Shown: one piece after another, positions 56,518 to 64,000 of the stretch
Position numbering within the stretch: the stretch's first letter is position 1
How the letters are laid out: each line of letters opens with the position of its first letter
Origin: Aegilops tauschii subsp. strangulata
Taxonomy: Eukaryota > Streptophyta > Magnoliopsida > Poales > Poaceae
Length of the DNA stretch: 64,000 bases
Assembly: GCF_002575655.3 (NCBI RefSeq)
Contig: NC_053041.3
Span: 376,199,054 to 376,263,053 of the forward strand
Direction: 5' to 3'
Notes under the pieces: model-generated
The model's input: only the letters and a program-made list of their open reading frames with translations
Databases searched by the model: none
Told to the model about the DNA's origin: nothing
Translations under genes and position numbers: made by a program

Positions 56518-56535
56518 TCTAGATTATTGAATCTA

Positions 56536-56550
56536 GTGCAAGTGGGAGAC
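56536..56550 (+). other. Polypurine tract of copia element
   Basis: GTGCAAGTGGGAGAC directly precedes the right LTR. It is the same motif as at 2641-2654 in the minus-strand element. Confidence 0.75.
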
Positions 56551-58284
56551 TGGAGGAAATATGCCCTAGAGGCAATAATAAAGTTATTATTTATTTCCTT
56601 ATATCATGATAAATGTTTATTATACATGCTAGAATGGTATTAACCGGAAACATAATACTTGTGTGAATACATAGACAAACAGAGTGTCACTATTATGCCT
56701 CTACTTGACTAGCTTGTTGATCAAAGATGGTTATGTTTCCTAGCCATAGACATGAGTTGTCATTTGATTAACATGATCACATCATTACGAGAATGATGTG
56801 ATTGACTTGACCCATTCCGTTAGCTTAGCACTTGATCATTTAGTATTCTGCTATTGCTTTCTTCATGACTTATACATGTTCCTATGACTATGTGATTATG
56901 CAACTCCCGTTTATCGGAGGAACACTTTGTGTGCTACCAAACGTCACAACATAACTGGGTGATTATAAAGGTGCTCTACATGTGTCTCCAAAGGTACTTG
57001 TTGTGTTGGCGTATTTCGAGATTAGGATTTGTCACTCCGATTGTCGGAGAGGTATCTCTGGGCCCACTCGGTAATGCACATCACTATAAGCCTTGCGAGC
57101 ATTGTAACTAATGAGTTAGTTGCGGGATGATGCGTTACGGAACGAGTAAAGAGACTTGCCGGTAACGAGATTGAACTAGGTATTGAGATACCGACGACCG
57201 AATCTCGGGCAAGTAACATACTCATGACAAAGGGAACAACGTATGTTGTTATGCGCTTTGACCAATAAAGATCTTCGTAGAATATGTGGGAGCCAAAATG
57301 AGCATCCAGGTTCCGCTATTGGTTATTGACCGGAGACGTGTCTCGGTCATGTCTACATAGTTCTCGAACCCGTAGGGTCCGCACGCTTAAAGTTCGATGA
57401 TGATTGTATTATGAGTTTTTGTGTTTGGTTGTACCGAAGGTAGTTCGGAGTCCCGGATGTGATCACGGACATGACGAGGAGTCTCGAAATGGCCGAGACG
57501 TAAATATCTATATATTGGATGACTATGTTCGGACACCGGAATGGTTTTGGGGAGTTTCGGACATATACCGGAGTACCGGGGGGTTACCGGAACCCCCTGG
57601 GAGTTTAATGGGCCAAGATGGGCCTTAGTGGAGAAGAGGAGGGGCGGCTAGGGCTGGTTGCGCCGCCCTTCCCCCTCTAGTCCGAATTGGACAAGGAGGG
57701 GGCGACGCCCCCTTTCCTTCCTCCTCTCTCCTTCCCTTCCTTTCCCACTCCTACTCCGACTAGGAAAAGAGGAAGTCCTACTCCCGGTGGGAGTAGGACT
57801 CCTCCCTGGCGCGCCCTCCTCCTGCCGGCGGCCTCCTCCCCCTGATCCTTTATATACGGGGGCAGGAGGGCTCCTCTAGACACAACAATTGATCTCTTGA
57901 TCTCTTAGCCATGTGCGGTGCCCCCCTCCACCATATTCCACCTCGATCATATCGTAGTGGTGCTTAGGCGAAGCCCTGCATCGGTAGCAACATCATCATC
58001 GTCATCATGCCGTCGTGCTGACGGAACTCTCCCGTGAAGCTCTGCTGGATCGGAGTTCGCGGGACGTCATCGAGCTGAACGTGTGCTGAACTCGGAGGTG
58101 TTGTACGTTCGGTACTTGGATCGGTCGGATCGTGAAGACGTACGAATACATCAACCACATTGTGCTAATGCTTCCGCTTTCGGTCTACGAGGGTACGTGG
58201 ACACACTCTCCCCTCGCGTTGCTATGCATCACCATGACCCTGTGTGTGCGTAGGAAAATTTCTGAAATTGCTACGTTCCCCAAC

Positions 58285-58285
<1 letters not shown>
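56551..58285 (+). repeat. 3' LTR of copia element
   Basis: 1.735 kb from TGGAGGAAATATGCCC to CCCCAACA, collinear with 49563-51299. Confidence 0.95.

Positions 58286-58342
<57 letters not shown>
58286..58342 (+). repeat. (TA)n microsatellite, right half
   Basis: Continuation of the tract at 49501-49562, with one interruption (ACATA near 58297). Confidence 0.95.
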
Positions 58343-58345
<3 letters not shown>

Positions 58346-58512
58346 TTAGGCTTCAAGTGTGTACTTGTTGGTGAAAGTGTTGTCCAATGGGAATTATATT
58401 TTGTATTACTCATGTAGCCTACAAAGTCTGTCGCACAGCCTTGTAACTTCTTACCCCATTTCTAAATTTGTACTAGTCATCTATACCATACATTGCGCTA
58501 CTCGTACTACTA

Positions 58513-58717
58513 CCTCCCTCCTGGTTTACTGGTCCCCTTCGTAATTTGTGTCAAATTTTGACCATAAATTTCACAAACTAAATGTTAATGCATGTCACAA
58601 AAAATTATATCGTTTTATTCGTATTTGAACATAGTTTCCAATGGAATACTTTTCGGTGACATGCATTGACATTTTGTTAGTTAAACCTATGGTTAAAATG
58701 TGACACTAACTACGACT
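58513..58717. mobile_element. Stowaway MITE remnant, right end lost
   Basis: Starts after TA (58511-58512) with CCTCCCTCCTGGTTTACTGG. The interior (TGTGTCAAATTTTGACCATAA and the near-complement TATGGTTAAAATGTGACACTAA) is typical of a Triticeae Stowaway subfamily. The matching GGAGGGAG end is missing and the sequence becomes unrelated after about 58717. Confidence 0.7.
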
Positions 58718-58970
58718 AGTAAGTAGTACAGTAGCAGTACTAGTATACGTCGGTCAAATTATTCATCATGTCCTCACATTAAATTGACGTGACAACATGC
58801 TGCGTGTGAGGTGACACAAGAATCCCGGCGGCGTGTTCGGGTATTGTGGATTTTAGATGTGGAGTACTACCACTTATCTGTCGAAATCTTTCATCATTCA
58901 CTTAAAACAGTCGATTTGATCATACATTGAGTACCATATAACTGGAATTAATTGATGCAACTCCAAGAAG

Positions 58971-59249
58971 GATTGGCCGGTGCTGCCGGCTGGCGTCAAG
59001 TTCGATCCCACGGATCAGGAGCTCATCGAGCACCTTGAGGCCAAAGTGAGTGCTGACAGCGCGGGATCTCACCCTCTGATCGATTTGTTCATACCAACCA
59101 TCGACAGCGAGCACGGCATATGCTACACCCATCCTGAGAAACTTCCAGATAAGACACCGATTGGCCGTCTACTTGCACAAACATATTCCTTTGTTTATAG
59201 CTCTATTTTTCTTTTTAGAAGCAGACCTAGTGAAGCAATTACAATTTGA
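58971..59249 (+). pseudogene. NAC-domain gene fragment
   Basis: The plus strand encodes [20 protein letters not shown], then [12 protein letters not shown] and [11 protein letters not shown], matching the start (subdomains A-B) of the NAC DNA-binding domain in the NAC8/SOG1/NAC75-like group. The next expected NAC block, FFHRPSKAYTTG, is represented by [10 protein letters not shown] at about 59219-59249 after a pyrimidine-rich tract and AG (59217-59218), so an intron of about 60 bp lies between. The donor reads CCAG-ATAAG where GTAAG is expected. A stop ends the second exon after ten residues. The DNA-binding core and the C-terminus are missing. It cannot act as a transcription factor; it is a relic or captured fragment. 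Confidence 0.8.
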
Positions 59250-60330
59250 CAGTTAATAAAAAGTGAAACAAGTGATTGCAACATGCCAAAGATGTTATGA
59301 AAATGCCAACTACGTACACTAAAACATGTATTCGACAATACTGCATGTATCACACTGAGTGGCCTAAGCAAGCATCTCTTCCAGTGCAATTCCAGGGCGT
59401 TCAAAAGGGGCACATGGACGCATCGCAAGATACAGTCGGAGTGCGGCATGCACGCGATTCGGTCGACGTGGGTATAAAGCTGAATCATTTGTTTCGAAAC
59501 AAATTTTCAGGCACTTGATTTTTATTTGATGGGTAGCATAAGCACCTGTCGTTCGAATTCCCAGTTCTCCAAATTTTTCGAAACAAGTGCATGCACTTAT
59601 TATCACGATGAAAAAACAATATACCTGCTGCATCCCAGTTATCAGTCTGTACTTGCAGAATTCTCTCCTTTATTGAGCAGGTATATTGTTTTTTCAGGTC
59701 GAGCAAGTTTCAACTGGGCTGTAGACTGCCCAGGCTTGGTTTTGTTTTTAACAGGCCTAGCTCATGACGACAATGAGGCACAAAGATCCAGTAGGTATCT
59801 ACTGGCCTCTGGCCCGCCAGCGTTAGTTATATTTCGTCTTACAACATCCGCAGGCAGTTTTTTTTACTGAATCAAACACATAGCCCAGTTCTATTTTCCT
59901 CTTGAAACACCATGTCCTACTTCCGTTTTCTAATCTCTACCTATAGTTTTACTAGTTCATATACACATATCATTATATTGAAAATAAATAAAGTTCCCTT
60001 TTCATATTTACATCCTTATTTTTGTTGTTCTTTTCCCTCCCAGCGCTGATTTTTTTACCACTGGTTTTCCCTTAAACCAACTCAATTGTCCCATGTCTTG
60101 TTTGCTTACAAAAACAAAATGATTTTTTGGCAAATCAATAAGTTCTTCAAAAAATGTTTATCATTTGGGGATTACAACAGTTCGGACTCCACCGAAATAT
60201 GCAAAATAAGGTTGAACTTTTTGACCGTGGTCCTGGGCAGAAAATGGGCTATAATAAATTACTTAAGAATTAGCAAATGGGCTGCAAATTATTAAAAAAT
60301 AGCAAATGGGCTCTATGTTGTCTGCCACAA
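59250..60330. other. Intergenic DNA, no gene seen
   Basis: An inverted motif pair, AATATACCTGC (about 59618) and GCAGGTATATTG (about 59679), is visible. Otherwise it is AT-rich without open frames of note. From about 60210 AATGGGCT repeats lead into the next repeat block. Confidence 0.45.
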
Positions 60331-61310
60331 ATTTGGAGGCTGACTTGTGGGCCTACTAAGTTCATGCGTACACAAGGTTTCTCAAAAAAGTAACTTAGTC
60401 AACAATCGACTCTACCAGCGTCAGACCGTTAGATGTCAATCTAACGACAATCGTGCTTCTTCAGTCTGTGACCTTCCTGCTCCAGCCGCCCAAACCAGCG
60501 CCGGCGGAACCGCCTGCTCCCGCCTCCCGTGGCCGGCTGTGCTGTCGGGCAGGCCTCACGGCCCCACCATACTCTCATCCCTGGCCTGGCTATCCCTCTA
60601 CTCACCCACACCTCCTGGTATTTTCCGACAACGACAGCCAAACCAGTCAACCCTCGTACTCCCCACCGCATGGGCAGCCACTGCCGTGTTTTCCTTGGCT
60701 CCGTGTCGTTCCCTTCATAGACCTCGCCGTCGTCCACTGCCCTGGTGCTCTCGGTGCGGCGTGGTCAACGAACGACATCCATCGAAAGTGGACTATACGT
60801 GGAGAGGCTGACAGCTGGGTCCACGGCCGCACACAAGGAAATGCCTCCTTATTACGCGCAAAATAATGATTCCTCCACCTGACATCTGGGACCAACCGAA
60901 AGGGCCTCTATATTTTGCGAAAAAAATGTTCCAGCCACTGACAGCTCGAACCCACTAGCTATATATTCGCATGCAAGGAAGTGCTTCCTTATTACACAAA
61001 AAAATGAATACTCCCCCTGCTAGCTAGGACCCAACATAATGGGAGGCTGACTTGTGGGCCTACTAAGTTGATGAGGACGGAGGGCTTTGTCAACTTAGTC
61101 AATATGAACGATTCTGGCTCAAGTGACCGTACGATGTCCATCCAACTGTCGTAGTGCTTCTTTAACCTCTGGTCTTCTTGCTCCAGCCGCCCAAACAAGC
61201 GCCGGCCGTGCCGCCTGCTCCTGCCTCCCATGGTCGGCCGTGCTACCACCGCTGGCCATGCCATCTCTCTATACTCACCCACACCTCCTGTTATTCTCCG
61301 GCGACGGCAG
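60331..61310 (+). repeat. Duplicated unclassified repeat
   Basis: Two collinear copies start with GAGGCTGACTTGTGGGCCTAC at 60337 and 61045, about 708 bp apart. Shared parts are AACTTAGTCAA, TCTTGCTCCAGCCGCCCAAAC (about 60479/61187) and CACCCACACCTCCTG (about 60604/61276). Between them a third motif, AAGGAARTGCYTCCTTATTA, also occurs twice (60836, 60974). The second copy is cut at 61310 by a gypsy LTR. The open frames here are GC-rich and have no domain. It may be a DNA-transposon end, but no terminal repeats were identified. Confidence 0.6.
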
Positions 61311-62855
61311 TGATACGTCTCCAACGTATCTATAACTTTTGATTGCTCCATGCTATATTATCTTATGTTTTGGACATTATTGGGCTTTATTATTCACTTT
61401 TATATTATTTTTGGGAGTAACCTATTAACCAGAGGCCCAGCCCAGAATTGTTGTTTTTTGCCTATCTCAGAGTATCGCAGAAAAAGAATATCAAACGGAG
61501 TCCAAACGGAATGAAACCTTCGGGAGCGTGATTTTTGGAACGAACATGATCCAGGAGACTTGGACCCTACGTCAAGGAAGCTTCGAGGAAGCCACGAGGT
61601 AGGGGGCGCGCCTACCCCCCCCCCCCCCAGGCGTGCCCCCACCCTTGTGGGCCCCACGTTGCTCCACCGACATACTCCTTCCTCCTATATATACCTACGT
61701 ACCCCCAAACAATCAGAAACGGAGCCAAAAACCTAATTCCATCGCCGCAACCTTCTGTACCCATGAGATCCCATCTTGGGGCCTGTTCCGGAGCTCCGCT
61801 CACGGAGGGCTTCTACATCAACACGATAGCCTCTCCGATGATGTGTGAGTAGTTTACCTCAGACCTTAGGGTCCATAGTTATTAGCTAGATGGCTTCTTC
61901 TCTCTTTTTGGATCTCAATCATGGAGATCTATTCGATGTAATCTTCTTTTGCGGTGTGTTTGTTGAGACCGATGAATTGTGGGTTTATGATCAAGTTTAT
62001 CTATGAACAATATTTGAATCTTCTGAATTCTTTTACGTATGATTGGTTATCTTTGCAAGTCTCTTCGAATTACCAGTTTGGTTTGGCCTACTAGATTGAT
62101 CTTTCTTGCAATGGGAGAAGTGCTTAGCTTTGGGTTCAATCTTGCGGTGTCCTTTCCCAGTGACAGTAGGGGCAGCAAGGCACGTATTGTATTGTTGCCA
62201 TCGAGGATAACAAGATGGGGTTTTTATCATATTGCATGAATTTATCCCTCTACATCATGTCATCTTGCTTAAAGCGTTACTCTGTTCTTATGAACTTAAT
62301 ACTCTAGATGCATGCTGGATAGCGGTCGATGTGTGGAGTAATAGTAGTAGATGCAGGCAGGAGTCGGTCTACTTGTCTCGGACGTGATGCCTATATACAT
62401 GATCATACCTAGATATTCTCATAACTATGCTCAATTCTGTCAATTGCTCAACAGTAATTTGTTCACCCACCGTAAAATACTTATGCTCTTGAGAGAAGCC
62501 ACTAGTGAAACCTATGGCCCCCGGGTCTATCTTCATATATTAATCTTCCAACACTTAGTTATTTCCGTTGCTTTTTTACTTTGCTTTTATTTTACTTTGT
62601 ATCTTTATCATAAAAATACCAAAAAATATTATCCTATCATATCTATCAGATCTCACTCTCGTAAGTGACCGTGTAGGGATTGACAACCCCTTATCGCGTT
62701 GGTTGCGAGGATTTATTTGTTTTGTGTAGGTGCGAGGGACTCGCGCGTAGCCTCCTACTGGATTGATACCTCGGTTCTCAAAAACTGAGGGAAATCCTTA
62801 CGCTACTTTGCTGCATCACCCTTTCCTCTTCAAGGGAAAACCAACGCAGTGCTCA
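61311..62855 (+). repeat. 5' LTR of Athila-type element
   Basis: About 1.54 kb. The right border is set at CA in GTGCTCA by analogy with the other element and could be off by some bases, because the PBS lies about 21 bases further on. Contains a C-run (about 61613-61628) and a TATATATAC motif at 61686-61694, a likely TATA box. Confidence 0.75.
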
Positions 62856-62876
62856 AGAGGTAGCTAGAAGGATTTC

Positions 62877-62894
62877 TGGCACCGTTGCCGGGGA
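62877..62894 (+). other. Primer binding site, tRNA-Asp type
   Basis: TGGCACCGTTGCCGGGGA differs by one base from the site at 19281 (TGGCGCCG). It is complementary to the 3' end of tRNA-Asp. Confidence 0.75.
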
Positions 62895-63086
62895 GGTCTA
62901 CGCAAAAGTCAACATACCAAGTACCCATCACAAACCCTTATCTCCCGCATTACATTATTTGCCATTTGCCTCTCGTTTTCCTCTCCCCCACTTCACCCTT
63001 GCCGTTCTATTCGCCCTCTCTTTTTCGTTCGCCTCTTTTTCGCTTGCTTTTTGTTTGCTCGTGTGTTGGATAGCTTGTTTGTCGTG

Positions 63087-64000
63087 ATGGCTCTACCTAG
63101 ATTTGGTGATCTTCACCTTAAAAGGTTAGAAGAGATCGAAAGCAACGTCAGGAGTTCTATGGTCTTGCAATTTGAGCATAATAATTTCTTCAGAAATGAG
63201 CTTAAGGAACAAAAAAGCTTTATGAGTTATATGAATAAAGAGCTCGATGATATGTCTAAAGAATTTGATGGTTTAAGATCCCAAATTGCTCGTCTTGAGA
63301 AGTTGACAGCTGAAATATCGGATAAGCAGGCTACCTTAGTTAATAAGATGGCTGCTAAACCGGAGAACTTTGAAAATAAAGATGAAGATCTAAAAGTCAT
63401 TGATGTGTCCCCTATTAAATCTTTGTTTTGCAATATGAATCTTGATAATGATGGGACTGAATATGATCCACCTTTACCTAGAAGGCGTTCCAAAAATTCG
63501 GAGTTTTTAGATCTTGATGCTAAAATTGATAAAAGTGGGATTGAAGAAATCAAAACGTTAGATGTTAATAAACCCACTATTTTGGATTTCAAGGAATTTA
63601 ATTATGATAATTGCTCTTTGATAGATTGTATTTCCTTGTTGCAATCCGTGCTAAATTCTCCTCATGCTTATAGTCAAAATAAAGCTTTTACCAAACATAT
63701 CGTTGATGCCTTGATGCAATCTTATGAAGAAAAGCTTGAGTTGGAAGTTTCTATCCCTAGAAAACTTTATGATGAGTGGGAACCTACTATTAAAATTAAG
63801 ATTAAGGATTATGAGTTCTATGCTTTATGTGATTTGGGTGCTAGTGTTTCCACTATTCCCAAAACTTTGTGCGATTTGCTAGGTTTCCATGATTTTGATG
63901 ATTGCTCTCTAAACTTGCACCTTGCGGATTCCACTATTAAGAAACCTATGGAAAGAATTAATCATGTTCTTATTGTTGCAAATAGGAATTATGTGCCCGT
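63087..64000 (+). CDS. Gag/protease part of Athila-type polyprotein (3' end outside window)
   Basis: An uninterrupted frame of 304 codons runs from ATG at 63087 (MALPRFGDLHLKRLEEIESN) to the edge. Residues about 30-90 are a charged probable coiled coil (ELKEQKSFMSYMNKELDD, LRSQIARLEKLTAEI). A linker includes NPT-like NKPTILDFKEFNYDN, then HIVDALMQSYEEKLELE. The retropepsin active site is DLGAS at residues 249-253 (YALCDLGASVSTIPKTLCD), with Leu in the place of the usual Thr/Ser, followed by LNLHLADSTIKKPMERI. The protein would build particles and cleave the polyprotein. The lack of stops suggests a young copy. Retropepsin assignment is family knowledge. Confidence 0.85.
   Translation, partial: MALPRFGDLHLKRLEEIESNVRSSMVLQFEHNNFFRNELKEQKSFMSYMNKELDDMSKEFDGLRSQIARLEKLTAEISDKQATLVNKMAAKPENFENKDEDLKVIDVSPIKSLFCNMNLDNDGTEYDPPLPRRRSKNSEFLDLDAKIDKSGIEEIKTLDVNKPTILDFKEFNYDNCSLIDCISLLQSVLNSPHAYSQNKAFTKHIVDALMQSYEEKLELEVSIPRKLYDEWEPTIKIKIKDYEFYALCDLGASVSTIPKTLCDLLGFHDFDDCSLNLHLADSTIKKPMERINHVLIVANRNYVP

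Larger units (their letters stand above)
49563..58285 (+). mobile_element. Copia LTR retrotransposon, BARE-1/WIS type, nearly complete
   Basis: The LTRs (49563-51299, 56551-58285) start with the AGGAAATATGCCCTAGAGG signature and end CGTTCCCCAACA. The order is LTR, PBS-like site, leader, gag, protease, integrase, reverse transcriptase, RNase H, polypurine tract, LTR. The target is a TA microsatellite, so the duplication cannot be separated from the TA repeat. I counted 14 differences by eye between the LTRs over about 360 bp (49573-49934), which fits an insertion of the order of a million years or more at commonly used grass rates. The coding region has five stops and one frameshift. Confidence 0.95.
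61311..64000 (+). mobile_element. Athila-type gypsy LTR retrotransposon, 5' part
   Basis: Begins with an LTR starting TGATACGTCTCCAACGTATC, then a tRNA-Asp-type PBS and an open gag/protease frame reaching the window edge. The LTR start, the interior word ATCGCAGAAAA with CAAACGGAGTCCAA, and the PBS match the non-autonomous element at 17597. The 3' LTR lies outside the window, so completeness is unknown. Confidence 0.88.

Noticed and set aside
63227..63592. 121-codon minus-strand frame near the right edge
   Set aside because: It is the complement of the intact gag/protease frame of the Athila-type element.

Overview
The window is transposon-dense plant nuclear DNA, almost certainly from a Triticeae grass (wheat, Aegilops, barley or rye). 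I infer this from BARE-1/WIS/Angela-type copia LTRs (TGTTGG/TGGAGGAAATATGCCC starts), Athila-type gypsy elements primed by tRNA-Asp, a CACTA end, Stowaway MITEs with CTCCCTC termini, an Au-SINE-like tail and small Helitrons. There are no bacterial features. Family names come from memory of the terminal sequences; no search was run.

Layout. 1-69 is a Helitron 3' end that cuts a minus-strand gypsy pol gene (70-851, resuming 10817-11392). That gene is split by a complete minus-strand copia element (852-10816, target duplication GTTAG) and broken again at 11393 by a CACTA transposon. CACTA-type sequence runs to about 17596 and holds a Stowaway and several degenerate tandem repeats. A non-autonomous gypsy element (17597-24880) with one unusual 323-codon ORF sits in it. 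After more CACTA-like or unclassified DNA comes a gypsy element (26035-36135, target duplication TGCAC) with a very long right LTR, which itself contains a 4.35 kb solo LTR (28530-32881). A short SINE/5S-rRNA composite, another CACTA-like exon and a 1.3 kb G-poor low-complexity block follow, then a nest of small Helitrons (39931-40949).

41-49.5 kb is the gene island. It has two plus-strand F-box/DUF295-type paralogues (42782-44572 and 47470-49172) separated by MITEs. Each is spliceable along its whole length but carries one in-frame TAG near the end of its penultimate exon, so both may be recent pseudogenes. A nearly complete plus-strand copia element (49563-58285) has landed in a TA microsatellite just downstream. 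To the right lie a Stowaway remnant, a two-exon NAC-domain fragment (58971-59249), a duplicated unclassified repeat, and the 5' end of an Athila-type element (61311-64000) whose gag/protease frame is open to the window edge.

How parts relate: the non-autonomous gypsy at 17.6 kb and the coding element at 61.3 kb share LTR ends and PBS type, so the second family could supply proteins for the first. No host pathway is encoded; the only host genes are the F-box pair and the NAC relic.
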